Assembly (NCBI RefSeq): GCF_001040945.1
Contig: NZ_CP011930.1
Span: 3,281,021 to 3,345,020, forward strand
Source: Herbaspirillum seropedicae
GTDB taxonomy: Bacteria > Pseudomonadota > Gammaproteobacteria > Burkholderiales > Burkholderiaceae_D
Direction of reading: 5' to 3'
Length of the DNA: 64,000 nt
Shown here: positions 30,309-40,196 of the stretch, in pieces
Layout of the letters: every line of letters starts with the position of its first letter
Position numbering within the stretch: the stretch's first letter is position 1
Notes under the pieces: model-generated
The model's input: only the letters and a program-made list of their open reading frames with translations
Database searches by the model: none
What the model was told of the DNA's origin: nothing
Translations under genes and position numbers: made by a program

Positions 30309-31916
30309 TTATGCGGTCAATGCCAGCATGGCCGGCTGTTCCTGCACCGGCGCAACCACTGCAGGCTTGGCCGCCGCAGCACTGCGTTCCAGACGGAACA
30401 CCGACACCGCCTGCGCCAGGCCCTTGGCCTGTTCACGCAGGGATTGCGAGGCGGCGGCGGCCTCTTCCACCAGCGCGGCATTCTGCTGGGTAGTCTGGTC
30501 CATCATGCCGATGGCCTGATTGACCTGGGCGATGCCGTCGCTCTGCTCACCACTGGCCACACTGATGTCGCGCACGATGTCGCTGACGCGCTGCACGCTC
30601 GTCACCACCTGTTCCATGGTGTTGCCGGCCTGCATCACCAGGCGGCTGCCGCTCTGGACCTTCTCCACGGAGTCGTCGATGAGTTCCTTGATCTCGCGCG
30701 CCGCCGAGGCCGAACGCTGGGCCAGCGAGCGCACTTCGGAGGCGACCACGGCGAAGCCGCGTCCCTGCTCTCCAGCGCGGGCGGCTTCGACGGCGGCATT
30801 GAGCGCCAGGATGTTGGTCTGGAAAGCGATCCCGTCGATGACGCTGATGATGTCCACGATCTTCAGCGACGAGCTGTTGATGGCATCCATAGTGTGCACC
30901 ACCTCCTGCACCACCTTGCCGCCTTCGGAGGCCACCGACGAAGCGGAGCTGGCCAGGGTATCGGCCTGGTGGGCGTTGTCGGCGTTCTGCTTCACGGTGG
31001 CGGTGAGCTGTTCCATGGCTGAAGCAGTCTCTTCGATGGAGCCGGCCTGCGCTTCAGTGCGGGCCGACAGATCGAGGTTGCCGGAGGCGATCTCGGAGGA
31101 GGCGGACTCGATGGCTGCCACACTCTGGCGCACATTGCCGACGATATTGACCAGGCTGGCCGTCATCTCGCCGATGGCGTGCAGCAGCTGGCCGACCTCG
31201 TCCTTGCCGGTCATCTTGACCTTGGAACTGAGGTCGCCGTGTGCGATGGCGTTGGCCACGCGGATGGCGTCATCGAGCGAGACCGAGATCCCGCGCGAGA
31301 TCAACAGGCTGGTCGCGCCCACTATCGCCGCCACCAGCAGGCTCACGAGAATGGCCTGGTAGGTCGAGGACTGCAAGATGCCCTCAGCGGTTTCCACGCC
31401 CTGGCGACCCAGTTGCTCCTTGTACTTGCGATGCTCGGCGAGCGCGGCGATGAGCTTGTCGCCGGGCGGCACCACCAGTTGCTCGATGGCGCGCAAGGCC
31501 TCTTCATTGCGGGACTCGGCGCCGATGCGCAGCACTACGGCGCGCTGCTTTTCGTAGTCGGCGAAGGCCTGGCGATCGGCCTCAAGCAGCTTGCGGTCGG
31601 TGTCGTCGGAAATGTCTTCGCGGGCATAGCGATCGAAGGCGGCCAGCACGCGGTCATGCTGTTCGGCCATGGCTTTTTCCAGGCGGGTGCGCGAGACCGG
31701 ATCGGTGGCGGCGGCGTATTTCCAGATGCCCACGCGGATACCGAAAGCGGCTTCGCCTGCATCCCCCAGCGCGAGCAGGCTGGGGACGGTGTTGACGGAT
31801 GAATAGCTGGCGGCCTTGGCCACTTCCCTGCTTTGATAGATGCCCAGCAATGACAGGCTGGCCAGACCGAGGATGACCGCGAGGGTCAGGAGATGGAGTT
31901 TCTTAGCGATGGTCAT
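30309..31916 (-). CDS. Methyl-accepting chemotaxis protein, paralogue 2
   Basis: 535 residues, same plan as the downstream receptor: helix at residues ~9-28 (LLTLAVILGLASLSLLG), four-helix sensor, second helix at ~190, HAMP, and the signalling domain with [20 protein letters not shown]. The last ~270 residues are almost identical to paralogue 1 at protein and DNA level, ending in the same [11 protein letters not shown]; the sensor halves differ clearly. This points to tandem duplication with divergence of ligand recognition. Confidence 0.94.
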   Translation of the reverse strand: MTIAKKLHLLTLAVILGLASLSLLGIYQSREVAKAASYSSVNTVPSLLALGDAGEAAFGIRVGIWKYAAATDPVSRTRLEKAMAEQHDRVLAAFDRYAREDISDDTDRKLLEADRQAFADYEKQRAVVLRIGAESRNEEALRAIEQLVVPPGDKLIAALAEHRKYKEQLGRQGVETAEGILQSSTYQAILVSLLVAAIVGATSLLISRGISVSLDDAIRVANAIAHGDLSSKVKMTGKDEVGQLLHAIGEMTASLVNIVGNVRQSVAAIESASSEIASGNLDLSARTEAQAGSIEETASAMEQLTATVKQNADNAHQADTLASSASSVASEGGKVVQEVVHTMDAINSSSLKIVDIISVIDGIAFQTNILALNAAVEAARAGEQGRGFAVVASEVRSLAQRSASAAREIKELIDDSVEKVQSGSRLVMQAGNTMEQVVTSVQRVSDIVRDISVASGEQSDGIAQVNQAIGMMDQTTQQNAALVEEAAAASQSLREQAKGLAQAVSVFRLERSAAAAKPAVVAPVQEQPAMLALTA

Positions 31917-32225
31917 GTTCGACGTCCGATGCGCACATCCCAGATGATGTGCAGGTGTGTTCCATTAAGGTGCATCGAAATTATATGTCGCTCAAAAACT
32001 TAGAAACTCCGCATCTGGCCTTGGCTTGATGCGGATCATGTTCCACCTGCCGCGGCTTGCAGGACAGCAACATCGGCGGCGATGAGAAGCGCATGACCAA
32101 CTTTAAGAATACGTAACTATCGCTCAAGCATCTTGCTCGGGACTCTTGTACGTCAGCATGGAGGAAAAGGATGGCCGTGGCCGAAGCGCCAGCGTTCAGG
32201 TCGCTCCGGCCAGGTGCAATGGTGC
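31917..32225. other. Spacer upstream of chemoreceptor paralogue 2
   Basis: About 310 bases between the chemoreceptor start and the 3' end of the GNAT gene. It should hold the chemoreceptor promoter, but I see no clear box, repeat or RNA. Confidence 0.5.
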
Positions 32226-32684
32226 TCAGTCGGCGGAGCCGGTGCGGTAGATGTCAGGACGGGAAATGTGCCAGACGAAGTCGCCGCGATTGATCGCCTC
32301 GAAACCACAGCGCGCATACAGCCAGGGCGCGGTAGACGTGGTCAGCATCACGCGACGCAGTTTGAGCAGGGTCGGATGCTGGTTGCAGGATTCAATGAGC
32401 CAACGTCCCAGACCCTGGCCGCGCAAGTCTTCGAGGACGAACACATCGCACAGGTAGCCGAAGGTGGCGTGGTCGGTCACCACGCGGGCGAAACCGATCT
32501 GCCGGGCGCCGCGATAGAGGCCAAAGCAGAGGCTGTTGGCAATGGCCGTGCGCACGGTGTTGATGTCGATGCCGGGAGACCAGCTCGAATGGGTGAGAAC
32601 GTCATGGATGAGGGGGATATCCAGCCGGTCGGGATCGGTGTCGATGAGAAAATCATCGCGCCGCCAGATCAGATGATGGCTCAT
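32226..32684 (-). CDS. GNAT family N-acetyltransferase
   Basis: 152 residues with the acetyl-CoA binding motif LEDLRGQGLGRWLIESCNQH (around residues 85-105) and the N-terminal WRRDDFLIDTDPDRLDIPLI, both usual in small YhbS/RimI-like acetyltransferases. TSTAPWLYARCGFEAINRGD is the family's C-terminal part. Substrate not predictable. Stand-alone gene. Confidence 0.9.
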   Translation of the reverse strand: MSHHLIWRRDDFLIDTDPDRLDIPLIHDVLTHSSWSPGIDINTVRTAIANSLCFGLYRGARQIGFARVVTDHATFGYLCDVFVLEDLRGQGLGRWLIESCNQHPTLLKLRRVMLTTSTAPWLYARCGFEAINRGDFVWHISRPDIYRTGSAD

Positions 32685-33084
32685 GGTTTTTCCTTGTTGT
32701 GTTGATTGGCTGTGCGCCTTGGAAACAAGGCTATAAATAATTTACTGATACGGATACTGATAATCCAGTAATCCAGTTCCTTCGCGCGCCCTCCTCGCAT
32801 CGACACTTCGGGCAGCGGCGCAACCCGTGAGCAGTCGACGCCATGGATGAGCGCAATCGCGTGGCCATTCATGATGCCACAGCCCGCGAGGGGCTGCGCT
32901 GATCTTGCACGACGGGAATGCTGATGGCAAGCAAGTGGCGCCGCTGAAACATCGCTTGCAATTCCGTTACACCTGCCTGAGACGTCCTGGCCGACCATAG
33001 CCCTCATCGTCCATGGTCGGCGTCGCTGTTCTTGTCTATGCTCAAGCTCATCCTTGCGCCGACCGCATCAAGAAGGAGAACGAC
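32685..33084. other. Divergent spacer between the GNAT and DUF3300 genes
   Basis: About 400 bases without a convincing gene. It holds an 8-bp inverted repeat, CCGACCAT at 32991-32998 against ATGGTCGG at 33013-33020, ~65 bp before the DUF3300 start, which may be an operator. Confidence 0.5.
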
Positions 33085-34620
33085 GTGAACAAGTCAACCC
33101 TGGCCTGGGCCGCCTGCCTGGTCTTTTCGCTGGTCTCGGGCATGCCGGCGCAGGCGCAGAGCGCCTATCCCCCTGCCCCGGCCGTCTATACCCAGCAGCA
33201 GCTGGACCAGATGCTGGCGCCGGTGGCGCTGTATCCCGATTCGCTGCTGGCCCAGGTGCTGATGGCCTCGACCTATCCGCTGGAAGTGGTGCAGGCGCAG
33301 CGCTTCATCGAAGCGCGACCGGGCTTGCAGGGCGACGGGCTGGCGCGGGCGGTGGCGCCCATGCCGTGGGACCCTAGCGTGAAGGCGCTGGTGCAGTTTC
33401 CCTCGGTGCTGGCGATGATGAATGATCGCCTGGACTGGATGCAACAGCTGGGCCAGGCTTTCCTGGGCCAGCAACCGGCGGTGATGGATACGGTGCAGAA
33501 CCTGCGCGAACGCGCTCGCATCGCCGGTACGCTCGAATCCAGTCCGCAGCAACGGGTGGTGGTGCAGGATGATTTCATCGAGATCGTGCCGGTCAATCCG
33601 CAGGTGGTCTATGTGCCCTACTACAATCCGGTCGTGGTCTACGGCGACTGGTGGTGGCCCTCGGCGCCGCCGGTGGTGTGGGCGCCGCCACCGCGTTATC
33701 GCCCGCCCAGCTACAACCCGGGGTTCTCGGCCAGCATCAGCTTCAGCACTGGTATCGGCGTGATGAGCGCGGTCTTTGGCGAGGCTCGCCCGGATTGGCG
33801 TGAGCGCCAGGTGATGGTGACCCAGACGCGCATCACCAACGTCAACAACATCAATAACAATGTGGTCAACAACCGCATCGTCAACAACAACGTCACCATC
33901 AACCGTAACGTGACCGTCAACCAGCGCCCGGTGGTATGGCATCACGAAGGGCGTTATGGCGCTGGGCGCGCTGTCCCGCCGCCGCCCGCATTGGCGGCAC
34001 AGGCGGCGCCCCGTCCCTCGCCCCAGGGGCAGCCGCAGGCTGCGGCAGGCATGCCTTCCTGGCGTGACCATGGTCCGCAACCCGGCCCCGCGCGACCTTT
34101 GCCGGTGGCCGACAACCCGCAGCAGCGCATCGCCCAGCAAGACCAGATGCGCCAGCGCCAGGCCGTCGAGCAGCAGCGCCAGCGTGAACAACAGGCCAAT
34201 GACCAGCAACGCCAGCGCGAACAGATTGTGCGCGAGCAGCAACGCCAGCACGAGCAGCAGGCCCAGGACCAGCGTCAGCAGCAACAGGCGCAGGAGCGCC
34301 AGTGGCAACAACGGCAACAACAGATGCAGATGCAGATGCAGCAGCAACACCAGCAGCAGATGCAACAACAGCAATTGCAGCAACAGCAACGTGAACAGCA
34401 GATGCGCCAGCAGCATCAGCAACAGGAACAGCAGCGCGAACAGCAACGCCAGCAGCAGATGATGAACCAGCAGCGCGAGCAGCAGCAGCGCCAGATGGAG
34501 CAGGCCCGCCAGCAGCAGGAGCAGATGCGCCGCGAACAGCAGGCGCGCCAGCAGCCACCGCGCGAGCCGCACCCGCGCCGGGAGGAGCGGCGCGATGACC
34601 GACGCGACGAGCGCTCCTGA
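33085..34620 (+). CDS. DUF3300 domain protein with Gln-rich coiled-coil tail
   Basis: 511 residues from a GTG at 33085 with AAGGAG seven bases before it. Signal peptide up to ~GMPAQAQS. DUF3300 covers ~30-230: QLDQMLAPVALYPDSLLAQV, MASTYPLEVVQAQRFI and VYVPYYNPVVVYGDWWWP. A short Asn-rich piece (NNINNNVVNNRIVNNNVTIN) links to a Pro/Ala stretch; from ~residue 345 to the end the chain is almost only Gln, Arg, Glu, Met and Ala, a long low-complexity coiled coil, closing in an Arg/Asp-rich end. Function of DUF3300 is unknown; probably periplasmic or outer-membrane associated. Confidence 0.85.
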   Translation: MNKSTLAWAACLVFSLVSGMPAQAQSAYPPAPAVYTQQQLDQMLAPVALYPDSLLAQVLMASTYPLEVVQAQRFIEARPGLQGDGLARAVAPMPWDPSVKALVQFPSVLAMMNDRLDWMQQLGQAFLGQQPAVMDTVQNLRERARIAGTLESSPQQRVVVQDDFIEIVPVNPQVVYVPYYNPVVVYGDWWWPSAPPVVWAPPPRYRPPSYNPGFSASISFSTGIGVMSAVFGEARPDWRERQVMVTQTRITNVNNINNNVVNNRIVNNNVTINRNVTVNQRPVVWHHEGRYGAGRAVPPPPALAAQAAPRPSPQGQPQAAAGMPSWRDHGPQPGPARPLPVADNPQQRIAQQDQMRQRQAVEQQRQREQQANDQQRQREQIVREQQRQHEQQAQDQRQQQQAQERQWQQRQQQMQMQMQQQHQQQMQQQQLQQQQREQQMRQQHQQQEQQREQQRQQQMMNQQREQQQRQMEQARQQQEQMRREQQARQQPPREPHPRREERRDDRRDERS

Positions 34621-34698
34621 ACGCTGCTGAACGTGCAGGAGCACGGCCGCACAGGCATTGCCTGAAGGCAAACATGGGGAGGAGCAGGCCGCTTCAGT

Positions 34699-34704
34699 TA
34701 TAAT
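34699..34704 (+). promoter_or_regulatory. Possible -10 box upstream of prfC
   Basis: A perfect TATAAT 145 bases before the prfC ATG, without a good -35 box at 17 bases. Confidence 0.4.
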
Positions 34705-34849
34705 CTCGGGTTTTCCAGAGCTTTTGGAACATGCCTGCAGCGCCCGCCCCTGGGCGCGCAGGCAAGGCCTTGCGGGGCTGGATCGTCCAGCCCTTCGCCC
34801 AGCCCTTTGGCGGCCGCGTTCCCCCGACCTCCGACCCGATCGATCCGCC

Positions 34850-36538
34850 ATGCAAGAACCCAGCAACGAACTCCCTGATGTCGCCAGCAGCGCTGCCGAC
34901 GATGCCTCCGACGCCGCCAGCGGCAACCGCAAGGTCTCGACCGACCTGATCGCGCGTGAAGTCAAGCGCCGCCGCACCTTTGGCATCATCTCCCACCCTG
35001 ACGCGGGTAAGACCACGCTGACCGAAAAGCTGCTGCTGTTCTCGGGCGCGATCCAGCTGGCCGGCACGGTGAAGGCGCGCAAGAGCGGCCGTCATGCGAC
35101 CTCGGACTGGATGGAAATCGAAAAGCAACGCGGCATTTCGGTGGCCAGCTCGGTGATGCAGTTCGAATACCGCGACCACGTGGTCAACCTGCTCGACACC
35201 CCCGGCCACCAGGACTTCTCCGAAGACACCTATCGCGTCTTGACCGCCGTGGACTCGGCGCTGATGGTGATCGACGCCGCCAAGGGCGTGGAAGAGCAGA
35301 CCATCAAGCTGTTGAACGTCTGCCGCATGCGCAACACGCCCATCATCACCTTCATGAACAAGCTGGACCGCGAAACCCGCGATTCGCTGGAGCTGCTCGA
35401 TGAGCTGGAGTCGGTGCTGAAGATCCAGTGCGCGCCGGTGACCTGGCCGATCGGCATGGGCAAGAATTTCCGTGGCGTGTATCACTTGCTGCGCGACGAG
35501 ATCATGCTGTTCAAGGCGGGGGAAGAACGCGCCAATGGCAACGTGGAAATCATCAAGGGCATCGACAATCCCAAGCTGGCCGAGATGTTCCCGCTGGAAA
35601 TCGAACAGCTGAAGATGGAAGTGGAGCTGGTGCATGGCGCCTCGCATCCCTTCAACCTGGACGACTTCCTGGCTGGCGTCCAGACGCCGGTCTTCTTTGG
35701 CTCGGCCATCAACAACTTCGGCGTGCGCGAGATCCTGGATGCGCTGCTGGACTGGGCGCCAGGCCCGGGTGGACGCGATGCCACGGTGCGCGAGGTCAAG
35801 CCGACCGAAGAGCCCTTCTCCGGTTTCGTCTTCAAGATCCAGGCCAACATGGACCCGGCCCACCGCGACCGCATCGCCTTCCTGCGCGTGTGCTCGGGCC
35901 GCTTCGAGCGCGGCATGAAATTGAAGCACCTGCGCCTGAACCGCGATATCAAGGTGTCCTCGGTGGTGACCTTCATGGCTTCCAGCCGCGAACAGGTGGA
36001 AGAAGCCTATGCCGGCGACATCATCGGCCTGCCCAACCACGGCAACATGCAGATCGGCGACAGCTTCTCCGAAGGCGAGATGCTGCAATTCACCGGCATC
36101 CCCTACTTCGCACCGGACTTCTTCCGCGTGGCGCGCATCCGCAATCCGCTCAAGATCAAGCAATTGCACAAGGGCCTGCAGCAGCTGGGCGAAGAAGGCG
36201 CGGTACAGGTCTTCAAGCCCGTCACCGGCAGCGACCTGATCCTGGGCGCGGTGGGCGTGCTGCAGTTCGAAGTGGTGGCCAGCCGCCTGTTGAATGAATA
36301 TGGCGTGGACGCGGTCTTCGAAGGCACCAGCATCAGCAGCGCGCGCTGGATCAGCTGCGACGACAAGAAGAAGCTGGCTGACTTCGAGAAGTCTTCGGCC
36401 GGCGCCAACCTGGCCATCGATGCCGCTGGCAACATGGCCTACCTGGCCAGCTCGGGGGTGAACCTGCGCCTGACCCAGGAGCGCTGGCCCGAAATCACCT
36501 TCCATGCCACCCGCGAACACGCGGCCAAGCTGGACTAA
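34850..36538 (+). CDS. prfC: Peptide chain release factor 3
   Basis: GTPase that recycles RF1/RF2 from the ribosome after termination. 562 residues with all G motifs: [16 protein letters not shown] (G1), [13 protein letters not shown] (G2 region), [14 protein letters not shown] (G3), FMNKLDRE (G4). The ATG at 34850 leaves a ~35-residue acidic/Ala-rich N-terminal extension compared with the ~530-residue E. coli protein; the conserved part starts at [16 protein letters not shown]. The C-terminal RF3 domain is complete ([17 protein letters not shown]). Confidence 0.95.
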   Translation: MQEPSNELPDVASSAADDASDAASGNRKVSTDLIAREVKRRRTFGIISHPDAGKTTLTEKLLLFSGAIQLAGTVKARKSGRHATSDWMEIEKQRGISVASSVMQFEYRDHVVNLLDTPGHQDFSEDTYRVLTAVDSALMVIDAAKGVEEQTIKLLNVCRMRNTPIITFMNKLDRETRDSLELLDELESVLKIQCAPVTWPIGMGKNFRGVYHLLRDEIMLFKAGEERANGNVEIIKGIDNPKLAEMFPLEIEQLKMEVELVHGASHPFNLDDFLAGVQTPVFFGSAINNFGVREILDALLDWAPGPGGRDATVREVKPTEEPFSGFVFKIQANMDPAHRDRIAFLRVCSGRFERGMKLKHLRLNRDIKVSSVVTFMASSREQVEEAYAGDIIGLPNHGNMQIGDSFSEGEMLQFTGIPYFAPDFFRVARIRNPLKIKQLHKGLQQLGEEGAVQVFKPVTGSDLILGAVGVLQFEVVASRLLNEYGVDAVFEGTSISSARWISCDDKKKLADFEKSSAGANLAIDAAGNMAYLASSGVNLRLTQERWPEITFHATREHAAKLD

Positions 36539-36568
36539 GGTGTTGCGCTTGGGCTGCGTACGCTCCTG

Positions 36569-36703
36569 CCGTTCGGGCTGAGTAGACGCGCAGCGTCGTA
36601 TCGAAGACGCGACTACGGCGGGACATCCACTGAGGAAGCGCCCCTTCGCCAGGCTCAGGACAGGCTTCGATACGACCCATTCGGGCCTACTCAGTCCGAA
36701 CGG
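36569..36703. repeat. Dispersed palindromic repeat, copy 2
   Basis: ~135-bp element starting CCGTTCGGGCTGAGTAG and ending CTACTCAGTCCGAACGG, so its ends form a long inverted repeat. The middle carries GTCGTATCGAAGACGCGAC and AGGCTCAGGACAGGCTTCG. Confidence 0.88.
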
Positions 36704-36738
36704 TCAATTGAAGATTTTGCTCCACTGCAGCCCCCTCA

Positions 36739-36873
36739 CCGTTCGGACTGAGTAGACGCGCAGCGTCGTATCGAAGACGCGACTACGGCGGGACATCCAC
36801 TGAGGAAGCGCCCCTTCGCCAGGCTCAGGACAGGCTTCGATACGGCCCGTTCGGGCCTGCTCAGTCCGAACGG
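36739..36873. repeat. Dispersed palindromic repeat, copy 3
   Basis: Second ~135-bp element, nearly base-for-base the same as the one at 36569-36703 and in the same orientation, 35 bp downstream. The two form a tandem duplication between prfC and ppa. Confidence 0.88.
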
Positions 36874-36903
36874 GTGTGCTTGGTAATCGACGGATCAAAA
36901 AAC

Positions 36904-36941
36904 AATCGCCCGACAGGTTTGCGCCTGTCGGGCGATTTTTT
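36904..36941. terminator. Strong terminator downstream of ppa
   Basis: 14-bp perfect stem AATCGCCCGACAGG / CCTGTCGGGCGATT around six bases, with a T-run on the plus strand and a run of T after the stem on the minus strand as well; it can stop transcription from both sides. Confidence 0.92.
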
Positions 36942-36965
36942 CAGCTGCGCAGAGGCAGCGCGAAA

Positions 36966-37499
36966 TTACTTGGCGTTCTTGTATGCTTCCACGCCCGCCA
37001 GGATTTCGGCGCGGGCGGCGTCCGGGCCTTCCCAGCCTTCGACCTTGACCCACTTGCCCTTTTCCAGGTCCTTGTAGTGCTCGAAGAAGTGCTTGATCTG
37101 GTTCAGGCGCAGTTCGTTCAGGTCTTCCGGCTTTTGCCAGTGGGTGTAGATCGGCAGGATCTTGTCGACCGGCACGGCCAGCAGCTTGGCGTCGATACCG
37201 GATTCATCGGCCATCTTGAGCACGCCGATAGGACGGCAACGCACCACCACGCCCGGGATCAGCGGGAACGGGGTGATCACCAGCACGTCGACCGGGTCGC
37301 CATCTTGCGACAGGGTCTGGGGGATGTAGCCGTAGTTGCACGGATAGTGCATGGCGGTGCCCATGAAACGGTCGACGAAGATGGCGCCGGTGTCCTTGTC
37401 CACTTCATACTTGATCGGATCGGCGTTCATCGGGATCTCGATGATCACGTTGAAGTCATTGGGCAGGTCGCGGCCAGCGGGGACGTTGTTCAGGCTCAT
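36966..37499 (-). CDS. ppa: Inorganic pyrophosphatase
   Basis: Hydrolyses pyrophosphate released by biosynthesis. 177 residues, the family I bacterial length. Metal-binding signature DGDPVDVLV (around residue 65-73), with [20 protein letters not shown] earlier and [20 protein letters not shown] later. The ATG at 37499 ([20 protein letters not shown]) is the family start; the frame is open further upstream without homologous text. Confidence 0.96.
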   Translation of the reverse strand: MSLNNVPAGRDLPNDFNVIIEIPMNADPIKYEVDKDTGAIFVDRFMGTAMHYPCNYGYIPQTLSQDGDPVDVLVITPFPLIPGVVVRCRPIGVLKMADESGIDAKLLAVPVDKILPIYTHWQKPEDLNELRLNQIKHFFEHYKDLEKGKWVKVEGWEGPDAARAEILAGVEAYKNAK

Positions 37500-37738
37500 G
37501 GGATTCTCACTTGGGAAAGAAACGGAAAGCGGTTTTTCGGATCGGCAACTCAACAGTGGGCAGGATCGCGGAAAGCCGCAATTATAGCGGCAATCTGGCG
37601 GCAATCGGCGCTTGCCGGGCATCTTGGCGGGTGCAACTTACGCCAACATGACAGTGCCTCCATGCGGCGCCAGGCCGGCAAAAAAAAGCGGAAGGGCTTG
37701 CGCCGCTTCCGCCTTGGTCTTTTCAGCTGCCCACAAGT

Positions 37739-38938
37739 TCAACGGATGGCTGTGGCCAGCGCGCATTGCTTGTAGTGGGCGGCGGCCTGGTCGGGCTGGT
37801 CCAGCGCTTCATGCAGCTGGGCCAGGGCCAGGTGCGATTCGCGCACGGTGCGCGGCTCGATGGCGTCCGACAGGGCTTGCTCCAGGTGGCGCTGGGCCTT
37901 GCCCCACAGCTTCTGGCGCAGGCAGAACATGCCCAGGGTCAGCGCCAGCTCGGCATCGGTGGGGTTCTTGGACAGCCAGGATTCGCAATGCTCGATCTGC
38001 GAGAGCAGCGCCGGCGAGCCGGCTTCGGCGGTCGATTCGCGGTAGGCGCGCAGCAAGCGGATATCCCAGTCAGCGGCCAGCCCGCGTTCCAGCAGGCTGC
38101 GCGCCTCGTCGTGCAGGCCGCGGCTGGAGAAGGCCTGGGCGGCGCGCACGGCGATGTAGGGCTTGAGCTTGTCGGCGCTGGGCACGGCGTTCCACAGCAG
38201 GCGGATCGACTCGGCGTCATGGGAGCGGTCCGACAGCAAGGCGTCGTAGGACATCTCGCGCAAGCGGTTCGACAGGGCCGGATGGAGGGCGTTGCGCTTG
38301 TCCAGGGTCTGCACCAGGCGCAGCACTTCGGGCCAGTTCTTGGCTTGCTGGTTGGCCTTCAGGGCCCATTGCAATGCCTGGATGTGGCGGGTGCCGTTGG
38401 CGTTCAACTCTTCCACCGTCTCCAGGGCCTGCTTGAAGTGGTGCTCGTCCACCTGCAGTTCCAGGGCGGTCATCAGGCGCGCGGCCTTGAGCGTGGGATC
38501 GACTTCGGTGCTGGCCAGCCAGATGTCACGGCGCTCGCCCTGGCGCATGCGATGCGCGGCGCGCGCGCCGATCAGGGCGGCGATGCCGGCATTGTCGGGC
38601 AGGTCCGAAGCCCGCGTGGCGGACTTCTCGGCCTGGCCGAAACGACCTTCGAAGTAGGCCTTCAGAGCGTCGCGCAAGGCCTTGTTGCTTTCGTTCTCGC
38701 GCTTGGCGCGGCGATAGGCGATCACGCGGCCCGGCAGCTTCTGGGTCAGGCGGATGGCGCGGATGACCACGTAGATCACCAGGAACACCGCCAGCACGGC
38801 GAAGATGAAGAAGTTCAGCGACAGGTCGATGCGGTACGGCGGGTAGAACAGCACCACATTGCCGGGATTGAAACGCGCCAGCACGGCCAGGCCGATAGCG
38901 GACGCGAAGAGGGTCAGAAGCCAGAGCAGTATTTTCAT
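37739..38938 (-). CDS. hemY: HemY-type inner-membrane TPR protein of the hem operon
   Basis: 399 residues: two N-terminal membrane helices (LLWLLTLFASAIGLAVLARF and LNFFIFAVLAVFLVIYVVIR), then a tetratricopeptide region (residues ~75-390; e.g. ALRDALKAYFEGRFGQAEKS, LALTLGMFCLRQKLWGKAQR). This is the proteobacterial HemY (no relation to the Bacillus oxidase of that name); its exact role in haem synthesis is unproven. It starts 20 bp after hemX and is last in hemCDXY. Confidence 0.92.
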   Translation of the reverse strand: MKILLWLLTLFASAIGLAVLARFNPGNVVLFYPPYRIDLSLNFFIFAVLAVFLVIYVVIRAIRLTQKLPGRVIAYRRAKRENESNKALRDALKAYFEGRFGQAEKSATRASDLPDNAGIAALIGARAAHRMRQGERRDIWLASTEVDPTLKAARLMTALELQVDEHHFKQALETVEELNANGTRHIQALQWALKANQQAKNWPEVLRLVQTLDKRNALHPALSNRLREMSYDALLSDRSHDAESIRLLWNAVPSADKLKPYIAVRAAQAFSSRGLHDEARSLLERGLAADWDIRLLRAYRESTAEAGSPALLSQIEHCESWLSKNPTDAELALTLGMFCLRQKLWGKAQRHLEQALSDAIEPRTVRESHLALAQLHEALDQPDQAAAHYKQCALATAIR

Positions 38939-38958
38939 ATCAGGTTCCCGTCAGCGGC

Positions 38959-40164
38959 TCAGTGGCGGGCCTTGTAGTTGCGCACGGCGTTGAGGCTCTC
39001 GGCCAGGGTCGGCAGCTGGATGGCCAGGTTGCTGCCCTGCACCTGCTTCAACAGCGCCTGGGTGGTCTGCACCTGCTTGGCGCGGGTATCGAAATACTTG
39101 GCGATGGTGTCCTGGGCCGAGGCGAGGTCGTTGCGGAAGGCGAACTCATTGCGCGAAAGCAGCGCCAGACGCGCATTCAACAGGCGCAGCTTGAGGTTTT
39201 CGCGGACGAAGTAGGCCTGCCCCGGCGAGAGCAGGATGGCTTCGGGCGTCTGCACTTCACGGATGCGCACCAGCTGGCGCAATTCGGCCCACATTTCGGT
39301 GCTCATGCTCTGCCAGGTCTCGCGCGCGCCGGCCAGCCATTGCGACCAGGCCGAGGCCGGGGCCTCCTCCGGGACGGCGGCGGCCGCCTTGCTCTTGGCG
39401 GGGGCGGCGCTGGCCTTGCCGGCTACCGCCGGGCTCACGCGCTGCGGCTTGGGTTCGCTGGCCGATTCCACTGGCTTTTCATCGACCAGCAGGGGCATGT
39501 TGTCGATCTGGCCGATGGCGCTGTCCAGGCGTACGGCGATGCCGGGGATGTCGACCGTGGGCAGTGCCTTGAGGCGGTCGATATCGCGCGCCAGGGCGCG
39601 GCGGATGGCGATGAATTGCGGCTTGTCCGAGCGCGACAGGCTCTTGTCGGCGTTTTGCAGGGCGATCAGCGCGCCCTGTACGTTGCCGGCCAGTTCCAGC
39701 TGCTGGTCAGCCGTGGAGAGCACTTCCTCGATCTCGGAGAGGGCCCAGTCGTCGCGGTTCTTGTTCAGGTCCTGGTACATCTGTTCCAGCGCCAGCTGCT
39801 GGCTCTGGGATTCGGCCTGCTTGCTGTCGAGCACGCTGACCCGCGATTGCAGTTCCTTGGTGCTTTCCTGCACGGCCTTCAACACGCCCTTCAATTCATT
39901 GTTGCTGTTGTCGCCGCTCTGCAGGCGCTGCGCCACTTCGCTGCGCAGGTCGCGCAGTTCGGCGTGGGAAACCCACCACTGTGCGCCCAGGCCGGCGATG
40001 ACCAGCAGCAGCAGGACGGTCTGGGCGCGCTGGCGACGGCGCAGCGCAGCCGTGCCGTCCGGCGCGGTGAAGGTGTAGGAGGCCTGCGAGGCGGCCGCGC
40101 CAGCAGTCTGGCTGGCTTGCGGCTGGGGCTCCGGCAATTGGGGGGTGGATTGCTGTTCGGTCAT
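38959..40164 (-). CDS. hemX: HemX-like membrane protein
   Basis: 401 residues. Acidic/Gln-rich cytoplasmic N-terminus, one membrane helix (TVLLLLVIAGLGAQWWVSH, ~49-67), a coiled coil (LRSEVAQRLQSGDNSNNELK onwards), an Ala/Pro/Lys-rich insert (~250-290) and the HemX C-terminal part (LRLLNARLALLSRNEFAFRN). Often labelled uroporphyrinogen-III C-methyltransferase, but it lacks the SAM-methyltransferase domain, so that label is doubtful. Lies between hemD and hemY. Confidence 0.88.
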   Translation of the reverse strand: MTEQQSTPQLPEPQPQASQTAGAAASQASYTFTAPDGTAALRRRQRAQTVLLLLVIAGLGAQWWVSHAELRDLRSEVAQRLQSGDNSNNELKGVLKAVQESTKELQSRVSVLDSKQAESQSQQLALEQMYQDLNKNRDDWALSEIEEVLSTADQQLELAGNVQGALIALQNADKSLSRSDKPQFIAIRRALARDIDRLKALPTVDIPGIAVRLDSAIGQIDNMPLLVDEKPVESASEPKPQRVSPAVAGKASAAPAKSKAAAAVPEEAPASAWSQWLAGARETWQSMSTEMWAELRQLVRIREVQTPEAILLSPGQAYFVRENLKLRLLNARLALLSRNEFAFRNDLASAQDTIAKYFDTRAKQVQTTQALLKQVQGSNLAIQLPTLAESLNAVRNYKARH

Positions 40165-40196
40165 GGGCAGGATTGTAACGCGGCAAATTAAACGGC

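Noticed and set aside
38959..40164. Annotation of HemX as uroporphyrinogen-III C-methyltransferase
   Set aside because: The sequence shows one membrane helix, coiled coil and an Ala/Lys/Pro-rich insert but no SAM-methyltransferase motifs.
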